From positions 930,001 to 994,000 of the forward strand of contig MCGE01000003.1 of the NCBI GenBank assembly GCA_002105175.1: a DNA stretch of 64,000 bases. Reading direction: 5' to 3'. The notes below the pieces were generated by a model, which worked only from the letters and a program-made list of their open reading frames with translations, had not been told where the DNA came from and searched no databases. A program made the translations under genes and the position numbers. Source of the DNA: Absidia repens (Eukaryota > Mucoromycota > Mucoromycetes > Mucorales > Cunninghamellaceae). Shown here in pieces: positions 12,548 through 22,609 of this stretch; the first letter of the stretch is position 1, and each line of letters opens with the position of its first letter.

Positions 12548-13992
12548 ATGTTTTCTCGATTCTCCACCCAAGCTTCGAGACGCTTCGTCAAGCCCACCAT
12601 TCAAGTAAGTCGGACAAACAACAATATCAATAACAACAGCGACAATCAATCAATCAATTACAGTCAATCGGTGCCATCGTGATTTTATATAATTCACTGC
12701 TTTATCCGCCATGATTGTTTTCTCATTATTTTATATGCATGTTGACTTACCCATTTTTTTCCACTCTATATCATTTAGGCTCGTTTTGCTTCCACCAAGC
12801 CTGCTGTTGCTGAAGTATGTAACTTGTATCTTTTTTTTGAAAGCTAACAACACACCAATACATTTATTTATCTTCGTGACATTTTTACTAATGTTCTTCA
12901 CTTTTTTTTTCTAGAACTCCAAGCAAGTTGCCGCTGTCACAGCTGGTATTGTCGGTTCCACTGCTTTGGCCTACATGTACGTGGATAACACTGTGTCTGC
13001 CAACATGGCTGATGAAGGTCTTCATCCTCCTGAACATCCTTGGCCCCACAATGGGCCATTGGATACCTACGATCATGCTTCCATCCGTCGTGGTTTCCAA
13101 GTGTATCAAGAAGTCTGCTCTGCTTGCCACTCTTTGGATCGTATTGCCTGGAGAAACTTGATTGACGTGTCTCACACTGAAGACGAAGTGAAGGCCATGG
13201 CTGAAGAACATGAATACCAAGATGGTCCTGATGATAACGGTGACATGTTTGAACGACCCGGAAAGGTAAAACGACAACTGCAGTAGATAAAGTCTTCTTT
13301 TGTACTCATCGGTTTCCTACTATAAACTATAGCCTGCTGATTACATGCCCAAGCCTTACGCTAATGAAGAAGCTGCTCGTGCCGGTAATGCTGGTGCTTT
13401 GCCTCCTGATCTTTCTTTGATGACCAAGGCCCGTCATGGTGGTGCTGTAAGTATTGTTAGGAGGATACAAAATAGGGACAGGCATAGGAATAGGAATAGG
13501 AATAGGCATAGGAACAGGGATACCAATTGATTGATCGATTCACTGATGGTTGACATGATGATATATAGGATTATGTGTTTGCTCTTTTGACTGGTTACAT
13601 GGATGCACCCGGTGGTATCGAAGTACGTGAAGGATTGAACTATAACCCTTATTTCCCAGGTGGTGCTATTGCCATGGCCCGAGTTTTGTTCGACGGTCTT
13701 GTTGAATACGAAGATGGTACCCCTGCCACCACCTCCCAAATGGCCAAGGATGTGTCTACTTTCTTGAGCTGGGCTGCTGAACCCGAACACGACGAACGTA
13801 AGAAGATGGGTATGAAGGCTACTGTCATGTTGACTGGTTTGCTCGGTTTGTCCCTCTACCTCAAGCGCTTCAAGTGGGCTCCTATCAAGTCTAGAAAGAT
13901 TGTTTACAAGTAAGAGAAAAAATACAAACTTTGACAATGAATATTTTTATATATTGTGTTAATCACATTCTTTTTTTAGTCCTCCCAAATAA
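12548..13992 (+). CDS. CYT1: cytochrome c1, haem protein of respiratory complex III
   Basis: Six exons (12548-12604, 12779-12814, 12915-13265, 13333-13446, 13569-13909, 13980-13992) give 303 residues, the usual length. The first 19 codons ([16 protein letters not shown]) form a mitochondrial presequence rich in Arg and Ser; a sorting segment ([18 protein letters not shown]) follows. Covalent haem attachment is at CSACH ([10 protein letters not shown]), and the methionine ligand lies in the MARVLFDG region. A C-terminal helix ([14 protein letters not shown]) anchors it in the inner membrane, with the functional domain in the intermembrane space passing electrons from the Rieske protein to cytochrome c. 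The last exon supplies only NPPK, a family-typical end (IVYNPPK). The fourth intron carries a hexanucleotide repeat. HAP3, next door, belongs to the factor family that controls such genes in yeast. Confidence 0.97.
13470..13520 (+). repeat. hexanucleotide GGAATA-type repeat in CYT1 intron 4
   Basis: About six to eight imperfect copies of AATAGG/CATAGG/AACAGG inside the intron between 13447 and 13568. Confidence 0.7.
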
Positions 13993-14363
13993 ACAACAAA
14001 CTTCCATGACATCTTGATTCCATGCTCTCTCACTTTTATCTTGACACCATTATTTATTTTTTTATCTTCCCCACCCTAGTATAATTTTTTTATGTTGTTC
14101 CCGTTATGTTTTTACTTCATTTATTGACATCAAAATGTGGAATCCTTTTCAAAATTATGTAGGTTATATACATCAAATAAAAATCTTTAGATACAAATCC
14201 TTTGTGTATGCATGAGCTGGTATGTGTTAGATTGGGCTTTTTGTGGGGAGGGAGGGCGGACATTGAATAGCGTCCTTTTTTTTTTTTTTTAACACCATTC
14301 TCACGTTGATTTTTTTCACTTCTCTTTTTTTTTTTTTTTTTTTTTTACAAACCATTTATCACC
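13993..14363. other. CYT1 3' flank and HAP3 promoter
   Basis: An AATAAA polyadenylation signal at about 14175 (ATCAAATAAAAATC). The HAP3 promoter holds a GCGGACATTGAAT variant of the recurrent promoter motif (14256-14268) and two poly-T tracts (14277-14290 and 14328-14346). Confidence 0.5.
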
Positions 14364-15185
14364 ATGTCAAGCAACTCTGCTGATGAAGCCGACTTCGATT
14401 TAAAAGAACAAGATCGTTTTCTTCCTATTGCCAAGTAAGAACAAACAAGGGACAGCAACAAAAACAGTACCCTCTTTTTGAATGACCACTATGCTTACTC
14501 TGTATTCATTAGTGTGGCCCGCATCATGAAGAAGTCCTTACCAGACAACGCCAAAATCGCTAAAGAAGCCAAAGAATGTGTACAAGAATGTGTATCCGAG
14601 TTCATCTCCTTCATCACTAGCGAATATCCTTTTTTATATATTATACTCGCGTCCACTCCACTACTTTCTCGCCGCTTTTTTTTTTATGCTGCTTATCTTT
14701 AACTCTTTGCTTTATTTTTTACAGCTAGCGATCGATGCCAACAAGAAAAGAGAAAAACCATCAATGGCGAGGATATCTTATGGGCAATGCAGTCTCTAGG
14801 ATTTGAAAATTATGCTGAAGCTTTGAAAATATATCTTGGAAAATACCGTGAAGTAAGTGCATCAAAGAAAATACTGTGGCAAACAGTGAATTGACTTCAT
14901 TTTTCTTTTTTTAGACAACTAAGATTGATCGAGCTACTGGCACCAAGGAAAAGGAAGAAGAAGACCAACAACAACAATCTTTATTCAATGTACAAGGAAC
15001 TGGCGAACATTCTGGTCAACCTGTGTCTCTACCTGCTGGGTTATCGCAAACGAATTATTACAATGGTAAAGAGGTTTTACATGTATATGTGTGTATACCG
15101 GTATGAGTATCTTAGTTGCTTGACATGTTTTATTTTATGTATAATAGCAATGGCCGGAAACCCTTACATGGATTCGAAAAATTGA
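14364..15185 (+). CDS. HAP3: CCAAT-binding factor subunit B (NF-YB/HAP3), histone-fold
   Basis: Five exons (14364-14434, 14513-14623, 14723-14852, 14915-15065, 15148-15185) give 166 residues. The NF-YB histone fold is complete: DRFLPIANVARIMK at the N-terminal edge, then [40 protein letters not shown] and [18 protein letters not shown]. It pairs with NF-YC, then NF-YA/HAP2, to bind CCAAT boxes in the nucleus. In yeasts the complex drives respiratory genes. The tail is acidic and Gln-rich (KEEEDQQQQ). Exons 2 and 3 join only through a 99-nt intron that starts ATATCC and ends AC, a U12-type intron. No GT-AG choice restores the conserved TSEASDRC. Confidence 0.95.
14624..14722 (+). other. U12-type AT-AC intron in HAP3
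   Basis: The 5' splice site ATATCCTT equals the U12 AT-AC consensus. The branch-site candidate ATCTTTAAC (14695-14703) matches the consensus TTCCTTAAC at 7 of 9 positions, with its branch A about 20 nt from the terminal AC. Joining GA to AGCTAGC restores the NF-YB sequence TSEASDRC. All other introns checked in the window are GT-AG. Confidence 0.9.
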
Positions 15186-15999
15186 AGAATCAATCACACT
15201 TTTACATAGTATATACAGCACTCTATCACCCATCATCACAACTTCATCCTTAGTTATAGTATAATGCCCTCCCCTTCACCTTCCCACCTATTTTTACCAT
15301 TTATCACAACATGCGTATATGTTTTATCTTCATTTCGAAATCGCAATAAAATGAAATTTTTATTACAGTATATTTATAGAGCAAGAGAATGAACTGTGAA
15401 GTACGTAGAGTGGATTGTGTGGATAATTTATTGGTGTGAAATGTACTTTTGTGTAGTTTGACGATGGAATCGTGATTTGTAGCTCTTGACCTATAATTAA
15501 ATTACAAAGAAATAGTACTAAGGAGTGTGTAAAAAAAAAAGGCTGTTTGGTGGATTGTAGATGTGATGAAAACGTTGACAGCTCATATGTGACATCTACG
15601 GTGGGATGAGAATAATTGCATTGATGAAAAGAGGGCGATGATGCGGAATTGCATAATGATGGTCGCTACGTTAAAACCACAATCTAAATAGTTCCCACAA
15701 AATAAAATATATCATTTATATTTTTGATCAATTTTACTTAATGACAGTGAATGTAATCGAAAAGTAATAGACTATATACAAAACTATTGATATTTGTTTC
15801 AGTTGCAGGGAAGGGTATTCCTATATCTGCTATTCACGCTTCTCGATGATCGACGCAGGCAGTTATAAAATTAGGGATAAAATATTTGCAAAAAACAAGT
15901 AAAAAGAAGGCAATTTTATTGAGTCATTGATAAAAAAAGAAAAGGTGTATGTAGAGGTAATAAAAGTACTAATGCGATTTATAGGAGAAAGTGAGTAAT
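15186..15999. other. convergent 3' flanks of HAP3 and GCV1
   Basis: About 800 bp between converging genes. An AATAAA signal for HAP3 lies at about 15345 and others for both strands nearby. The remainder is AT-rich and I see nothing in it. Confidence 0.5.
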
Positions 16000-17482
16000 C
16001 TATTTGTGATAATTAGAGGGGACAAAAGGCATTTTTTCAATAACGGCAGCTTGAATTCTATTTCTAACACGCACATCCAGTTCAGTTCCCTTCTTGTGGT
16101 AGCCATTCTTGACATAACCCATGGCCACATTCTTTTTCAAGCTTGGAGAGGGGCATCCAGAAGTGATCTTGCCAATTACTTGTCCTTCCTTGTTGAGTAT
16201 TTCTGCACCATCACGAGCAGGAGCACCTTGAACAGTCAAACCCACACGGCGACGGGTTACACCACCCTTGATTTGAGGTAAAATGTGTTCGGCTCCCAAG
16301 AAACCACCGGTTGCACGACGTGATTTGGCTAAAAAAAAAGGTGAGATTTTATACTGCTAGTGCTGTGAAGATATGTTTTTGCCCTTACCAATAGTCCAAG
16401 TCAAACCAGCTTCAACAGGAGTAGTTGTTTCATCTAAATCATTTCCATAAAGACAAAGACCGGCTTCCAAACGTAAACTATCACGAGCACCGAGACCAGC
16501 CAATTCAACATCGGGATTGGCCATTAATTTTTCTGTGATGGTGACAATTTCAGGGGTAGGAACAGATAACTACGACATTAAGTGGTGCCAAGAACAATAT
16601 CAGTCGACATTAATCAAAGTTTCAATACACTAAAAAAGGTACTTACTTCAAATCCATCTTCGCCCGTATAACCAGAACGAGCAACATGACAAGGAACGCC
16701 AGCCAAGTCCAAGAAACGACCATTCATAAAGGGGAAGTCCGACAAATCCTTTCCGACCAATTCTTGTAAAGCAGCAGCAGCCTTGGGACCTTGAATAGCA
16801 ATCAATGAATGATCATCAATTACCTGGAAATCTACATCACCTCCCTTTTGTTGGAACAAAGCCAAATGCTTGCGAATGTGGGCCAAATCCTTGTCAGCAC
16901 ACCCAGCATTAGATACCACATACAGACAATCTTCTTGTTGCATGATAATTGTATCATCAATGATCCCACCTTGTTCATTGGTAAACACTGATAAAGTACC
17001 TTGGCCCACTGGCATGTCGTGTAAATCGGCAACACACAAAGTTTCAAAGAATTTTTGTCGATCCTTCCCCACCACCCTGTGTAGATTTGAGGAAAAGACA
17101 CAAGTCAGTTTCGCGTTTGTATCTATTTTCCAACCGGCGACCCATGTATTTGTTCTTACCGTGATTGAAGCATATGTGACACATCAAAAATGGAAGCCTT
17201 TTCACGAGTGTGCAAGTGAGAAGCTAAGGCACCCATGTTCTTGTAGACGACGGGCATGGCATAACCAGCGAAAGGTACCATCTTGCCACCATTCTTTACG
17301 TGGTAATCATACAAAGCAGTTTTCTTCACGTTCTGTATATAAATAAAAAGTGAGTGGACCAAACCTCACTATTCCATACAATTCATGAACAAACTTACCT
17401 CTTCAGTAGCATAGAATCGTTTAGTCAAAGGACGAGCTTGACGTAAGAGAGAAGCAGAGCGTACTTGTAAATTAGAAAGCAT
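16000..17482 (-). CDS. GCV1: aminomethyltransferase, T-protein of the glycine cleavage system
   Basis: Five exons read in frame on the minus strand. Exon 1 (17399-17482) is a 28-residue mitochondrial presequence ([17 protein letters not shown]..). The mature protein follows: [20 protein letters not shown], then [72 protein letters not shown] and a C-terminal barrel ending VPSNYHK. These are signature GcvT segments; the Asp of GLGARDSLR is the conserved catalytic region. The enzyme transfers the methylene of glycine to tetrahydrofolate and releases ammonia in the mitochondrial matrix. Length (about 400 residues) is normal. A CCAAT box (reading CCAAAC/ATTGG near 17700) lies upstream. Confidence 0.96.
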
Positions 17483-17948
17483 TTGGATGTGCAAAATAAA
17501 GTAAGGATAATAAAAGAAAAAGAAAAAGAAGAAGAAAAGGATTGAGCAAAGAGAAAGAGAAGTAATATAAATACGAAAACAAAAAAACCGTACTTTTATC
17601 TAAAAAGAATAGACATGCTTTGACTCGGTGAATCCAAATGCGGTAATACACCGCTTTGATTGGGTCCAGCTACAAAAAAAAAAAAAAAATAAGAGTTTGG
17701 CGGGCCAATAAAAAATATAATATATCATATTACCTATGTATGTTGACACGGTGGAAGGTCCAAAAAGAAAACAATAATAATAAAAAAAAGATGATGATGA
17801 TCTGCTTTTTTTTTTATTGAGAGAACGATGGATAATATAAGAGGGAATGATGAGCGAAAAAAATGCTAATACTAAACTACTAAACAAACATCATAGTATG
17901 GACAAAGAAGAGAGAGAGAGAGAGAGAGACGTGAGATTGTGAGTTTCG
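17483..17948. other. GCV1 promoter and 3' flank of the TBC gene
   Basis: Leader-side purine/pyrimidine tracts and a GGCGGGCCAATA stretch at about 17698-17709 (an inverted CCAAT for GCV1). A (GA)n microsatellite lies at about 17909-17929. Confidence 0.5.
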
Positions 17949-19928
17949 CTAGTGTTGTCCCATGAGTCGCTTCAAGTCGGACAGGCGTTGTCGTAGCGCT
18001 TCTCGTTCATTTTCACTATCAGCATACAAGACCTTGATATCAACCACCATTTTTTCCATGTCAGCCAATTGTTCTTCCAAAGCTGTGTTGCGCTGGGCCA
18101 ATGCCGAATTCTTGGTGCCCAGGACCTCCAATTCATCCTTGACTCGTAATTCTACATCAGCTGGTAGTGTTTCCAACGCTTTTTTCAAATCATGTGATTG
18201 TTGTCGAAGTGCATCATTTTCATCGTGGATCCGAGCAATGTCCATTTTCGTTTCGATCAATTGGGACGCTACATTCAAATGATCCTTGTTGAGATCAGTC
18301 ATGCTGGATTCCAGTTGTTTGGTAGTTTCTGATAGTAACTTGTTCTGGCGACGGAGGGTTTCAATTGCTTCAGATTCCGTGTTGGCCTTGGCGCTTTCCA
18401 CTTGGTATACTTTGGCGAGCTTGTCTAAACGTTTGGGAATGATTTTGATGTTGTATGCATCTGTCAATAAAGCGCTGATATTGCCCTAGTAGTCGCATCA
18501 CCATTCGATAAAATAAAAAGTATTAGTGTCCTGTCAAATGAATTGCTACAACTGTGCTGTGCTGTCTATTCCCCTTTTTGCATAAATATATGCACAATTT
18601 ACCTTGTATGCTTCCAAAACGTCATTTTTTAAAAACTGAAGTAGGGCATCAAACTCCATGCTTAAGATGACAGATTGATTCTTTTCCAAAAGAGCCACAG
18701 CTAGTCGGTGTAATGCTTCAATGCCTTGAGCCAATATCAAATCATACACACGGAAGACAAAATCGAAAGGAAATTTGTACGCAAACAGAGTCATGAACCA
18801 TTGAGAGGCATACATATTGGATCTAATCCCTTGATTTTCAAAATGGCGATACACATGTGGTAAGTGATCATAAATAAGTCCATCCAGTTGGTACATTCGT
18901 TGGTGTAAAAGATTCAACTGTGGGGCAAAGTGACCTTTGAGTTGATATCGATCCATGAGTTTCACTAAAACTCCAAAGGCTTCCTCTTCAGGCATCTACA
19001 GAGGTAAATAATATATGGTTTAGCAAAAATGCCATTTTTCTACATTTGCGTGTAAATAATATCAGTTCGTCACTCCCCCTCCTTCCCTCTCAGTTTGTCA
19101 TACTTACATTCACCAAGAGAGGACCAGCAATAAAAGCAATTCCTTGACAGTAGCCAACATCAGGTTCATAGAGAGAATACGCCTTGACCACATTAAATAG
19201 AGCTTCTTGACCGTCCTTGTCTTGGAAGTATTCATGTTGAGGAAACGTCCTTTCTAAATCACGAAGAATGGCTTTTTCGTAAACTGATTCTTCTTTCAAG
19301 AGTTGCATATATCGTTGTTCCAGCTTGACTTCCTTAGAATTCGCAGCAAAGAGTTGCCATACCATTCCTCTCAAGGCTTGTGGAACACCACGTTGGACAT
19401 GTAATAAAAGTACTTGAGGTTCAGTTTTCGCCACTCGATCATAATCAGAGATCACTTGCGACCAAAATTCTATAAAAATAAGACGGTTTAGTGGATCGTG
19501 TATCGTTGAGAAAAACAAGGATCGCGATTTGTAAGTGTATTTTTCTTACCCCAGTCAGTGTCATCAGGTTGTTCGGGTTTTTCCTCAGGTGGTTGAGATG
19601 GTTCATTCAGGTCCAGTGATGATTCTTGTTTGACTTTTTCTTCTTCTTCTTCCTCTTCATGAACAATATTGCTACTGTTGTTGGTATCATGCGTTGGTAG
19701 TGGTGGCGGTGGTAGTGAAGTTTGAGATACTGGCTGTTGTTGTTGCTGACTGACAGTTCCTCTTCGCCTTCGACCTATTGGTTTTGGTGTATTGGATTCC
19801 TTTGGTATATCGTCTAATTTCGAGATATCATTGTAGTTTGGTGTATTTGAAGATTGTATCGATGTATCTAGTGATGTGGCTTCTGAAAAATCCGGGACAG
19901 CATTTGGAAGGATATCAGTGGAGGCCAT
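17949..19928 (-). CDS. TBC-domain Rab GTPase-activating protein, Gyp5/EVI5-like
   Basis: Four exons give about 560 residues. The start MASTDILPN was preferred to a longer form with a hydrophobic Leu/Phe stretch. An acidic, Pro/Gln-rich disordered N-terminus (about 125 residues) is followed by the TBC domain: RGVPQALRGMVWQL, the arginine finger in ILRDLERTFPQH (IxxDxxR), and the glutamine finger VGYCQG. Then come GHFAPQLNLLHQRMYQLD, YASQWFMTLFAYKFPFDFV and ILAQGIEALHRLAV. The last exon encodes a long coiled coil (about 170 residues) rich in Leu, Glu and Gln. Such proteins switch off Ypt1/Sec4-type Rabs at Golgi and secretory vesicles. Both catalytic fingers are intact. Which Rab it serves is inference. 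Confidence 0.93.
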
Positions 19929-20677
19929 TATTATAGTATTCGTAGAAAAAGGAAAAGGAAAAAGAGACAGGAGCAAAATGCGATCCAGTCAATTGGATTA
20001 TTTAATTCATTCAATTTTTTATTTCAATTTCCGAAAGGGACCAAGAATATTGCTAAAGGAGAAGTGTGATAAAAAACGGGAGATTATAATTAGTGTATCT
20101 ACAGTTTATTAACTTTAAATAAAGAAAGTAATGGTTTATACCATTTAAATTTATACCAGAAAACTACATATGAAAACCGTAACGGTTTATACCACTTAAT
20201 TCTATACAAGAAACCTGCATATGAAGAGAATATATTAAGCCGTGATACTGTGCCACTATTAGTATATCCCCATTGCAGTCGAATACAACTATCCCTTTCC
20301 CTGACAACTTCCTTGTATAAATTAATTAACCAGTGAGTTTGCTCAAGTGTTATATGTACAGTATTTGTTTCAAAATGAATCGCTCAATGCAAAATAATTT
20401 ATAAATAGAAAGGGAGAGACGATTTAATGCTACACCACTCGTCATGTCAAATTTAACTTGGTGCTGTGCTCTTTGACAGAAAAAACCTTCAATTCACCAT
20501 AAATATAGCCTGTTTTCATGCCATCACATCATTTGAGCCCATTGAAGCTGATTTGAAAGCACCCAATATGTTCACTCTTAAAGCCCGTACCGGAGTTTGA
20601 TTATAAGGTTGTTCGAAACTTTTTTCTCGTCGCTTTCGGGTTTTGTCCTTTCTTTTTCCTCATCCATTAAAATAAAC
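19929..20677. other. divergent promoter region, TBC gene / TMEM97-like gene
   Basis: A 749-bp spacer. It contains a two-copy tandem duplication at 20128-20229 (annotated separately) and otherwise AT-rich DNA without ORFs. Confidence 0.5.
20128..20229. repeat. two-copy 51-bp tandem duplication
   Basis: Units 20128-20178 and 20179-20229 both begin GTAA(T/C)GGTTTATACCA and both end near CATATGAA. Identity is high but imperfect, so the duplication is not very recent. Confidence 0.7.
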
Positions 20678-21256
20678 ATGGCTGCCACTAGTCTATTGAG
20701 TAGACCGCTTGATTTGGTGTACTTTATCTACTTCGTTACTCATATTCCTGTTACGTTTTTGATTGATTTCCAGGTCTTCTATCCAGCTTCTATCGTACCG
20801 CAAGTATTGAAGGATGCACTCGCTATGTTTGTCAATGACTTCAAGGATCCTCTCATGGGTGCTGACCCTCCTCACTATTGGTTCTTGTCCTTCGTTTATT
20901 GTGAACTTTTCTTCCAATTTATCTTTTTCTTTGTTGCTTGCCATGGCCTATGGAAAGGTAAGCGAACCCCCCCCAGTCTCCCCAAAGAAATTAATTATTA
21001 AGTATTTTTCTGACGTGTAGATTCCACTCGCTGCCGTATTGGGCTTTGTATTTATGCTTCACACGTTGCCACCACCGTCAATGCGTCTTTGTTTGAAGTT
21101 TTTCTCAATCCTGCTTATGCCTTGACCAGCACCGAACGATACACTTTAGCCAGTTTTTATCTTCCCTATTTGATCTTACCCCTCATTATGTTAGTTGATT
21201 CTTATTTTAGGTTATCCAAAGCCCTTTCACACACACAATCAAAAAAAGTAGATTAA
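20678..21256 (+). CDS. EXPERA-domain ER membrane protein, TMEM97/sigma-2 receptor-like
   Basis: Two exons (20678-20957 and 21021-21256) encode 171 residues. The first starts MAATSLLSRPLDLVYFIYF and continues THIPVTFLIDFQVFYP, the TMEM97 family hallmark; exon 2 holds ASHVATTVNASLFEVF and YLPYLILPLIMLVDSYFR. Four membrane segments are visible, as expected for the EXPERA fold shared with emopamil-binding protein and TM6SF. The C-terminus ends KKVD, which fits a KKxx ER-retrieval signal, consistent with residence in the endoplasmic reticulum and a role in sterol handling (family knowledge). The stop lies only 59 bp from the stop of the oppositely transcribed MDR gene, so their 3' ends probably overlap. 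Confidence 0.9.
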
Positions 21257-21315
21257 AATATCTTTTGTATTCTTTATTATCAATAAAAACTTTTTTACTA
21301 TGTGCAAACTACAAT

Positions 21316-22407
21316 CTATTTCTCGAAATCATCGGGACTAATATTTAATACAATTTTGCCAACGGTGCGATGTGATTCGATTTTTTGATGTGCTTTGTAC
21401 CCTTCTTCTAAAGTAAACACATTTTCTTCAGGTATATAACTTTTGATTAGGTTTTGCTCCAGTAAGTAGAGTATATCAGTTGGAATCTTGTAGGCAGGAA
21501 GGTTCAAAGTCATGGCATATCGACAAGGAGCAAACAATTGCCGGTAAGCATAAGCAGCGCCAACCCCCAAATAATCAAACACACCGGCTTTAGATGATCC
21601 AAATTGAGCAACAGGACCAACAGAGGAAGCAAAGACACCTGTTTTTTTCTTGACCAAAGGACTGAAATTTTTGTAGTAATATTCACCACCAACGAGATCG
21701 AAAAGTACATCGAAGCTCTCCTTTTCGTTGTTTGCCAAATCGGCCATTGCCTCCGAGTCATTGTAATCAACCACACGATCAGCCCCAAAGCTTTTTACCA
21801 AAGATGCATTTTTGCTACTGCAGATTCCAACCACGTGAGCACCTATTGCCTTTCCTACTTGAACACCGTACAATCCCACTCCACCAGAAGCACCAATCAC
21901 CAGCACCTTGGGTCGAGGGCCTTGTCCATTATATTTCAGCGGTAAAGGTGCTTTGAGAACCACAGCAAGCAAGGCCGTCAATGCAGCAACTCCAAGTGCA
22001 GCGGCATCCCGAAAAGACACATGGTCCGGTTTTTTGGCGATTCCCTTGTCTGATTGAAGATCGACCACAATATATTCTGCATATGATCCTTGAGGTCCAG
22101 AAGGAGGACGAAGGGTTCCAAAAACAGCATCACCAATTTCAAATTCCGTCACTTGAGATCCTTTGGCCACTACGCTCCCAGAATAATCACCACCGAGGAT
22201 AGCATTTTTCTTGACCAAGAATGAACCGATATTTCCACTGCGCAGCTTGGCTTCAACAGGGTTTACACTGGCGGCAACAACACGGACTAGTAATTCAGTA
22301 GGCTTGTTTAATTTCGGCACAGGCACCGTTTTGTACTTCAAAGCTTCAGGTGGTCCAAATTGTTCCAATACAAGTGCTTTCATTGATGTTGGTATTTCGG
22401 TCGACAT
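21316..22407 (-). CDS. NAD(P)H quinone oxidoreductase-like, zinc-free MDR family
   Basis: Intronless, 363 residues. It starts MSTEIPTSMKALVLEQFGPP. The GroES-like fold follows (VRVVAASVNPVEAKLRSG, GGDYSGSVVAKG), then the Rossmann nucleotide site GASGGVGLYGVQVGKAIGA. SFGADRVVDYND follows, and the C-terminus reads HRTVGKIVLNIS. The Cys/His zinc ligands of alcohol dehydrogenases are absent, which places it with zeta-crystallin/RTN4IP1-type reductases that use NADPH to reduce quinones or enones. No targeting peptide is clear. It shares a 202-bp divergent promoter with the LMBR1-like gene. Substrate is not predictable. Confidence 0.9.
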   Translation of the reverse strand: MSTEIPTSMKALVLEQFGPPEALKYKTVPVPKLNKPTELLVRVVAASVNPVEAKLRSGNIGSFLVKKNAILGGDYSGSVVAKGSQVTEFEIGDAVFGTLRPPSGPQGSYAEYIVVDLQSDKGIAKKPDHVSFRDAAALGVAALTALLAVVLKAPLPLKYNGQGPRPKVLVIGASGGVGLYGVQVGKAIGAHVVGICSSKNASLVKSFGADRVVDYNDSEAMADLANNEKESFDVLFDLVGGEYYYKNFSPLVKKKTGVFASSVGPVAQFGSSKAGVFDYLGVGAAYAYRQLFAPCRYAMTLNLPAYKIPTDILYLLEQNLIKSYIPEENVFTLEEGYKAHQKIESHRTVGKIVLNISPDDFEK

Positions 22408-22609
22408 TATAGTGTATTTCTTTGCTATTGATATAATTTTAATTCTTCAGAAAAAAACAAAATAAAAAAAATTTGTATTTAAGGCCTACAGAAAAAGAGC
22501 ACCGGAAACAATTAAATCGCCGACGGTGTTCAATTTGGAAAATTTTCGTCATAATTTCTTTTCAATGGTTTCACCTCTTTTTGTTTCGTTTTACCAATTC
22601 AGATGACAA
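22408..22609. promoter_or_regulatory. 202-bp bidirectional promoter
   Basis: The whole gap between the divergent MDR and LMBR1-like start codons. It holds ACGGTGTTCAATTT (22523-22536), a variant of the GCGG(Y)(R)TTTGAAA motif, in the sense of the rightward gene. Confidence 0.5.

Noticed and set aside
14592..14724. GT-AG alternatives for the second HAP3 intron
   Set aside because: Use of GTATCC at 14592 or AG at 14724 either deletes conserved helix residues or creates a stop (GAC TAG). Only AT at 14624 with AC at 14722 gives the family sequence.
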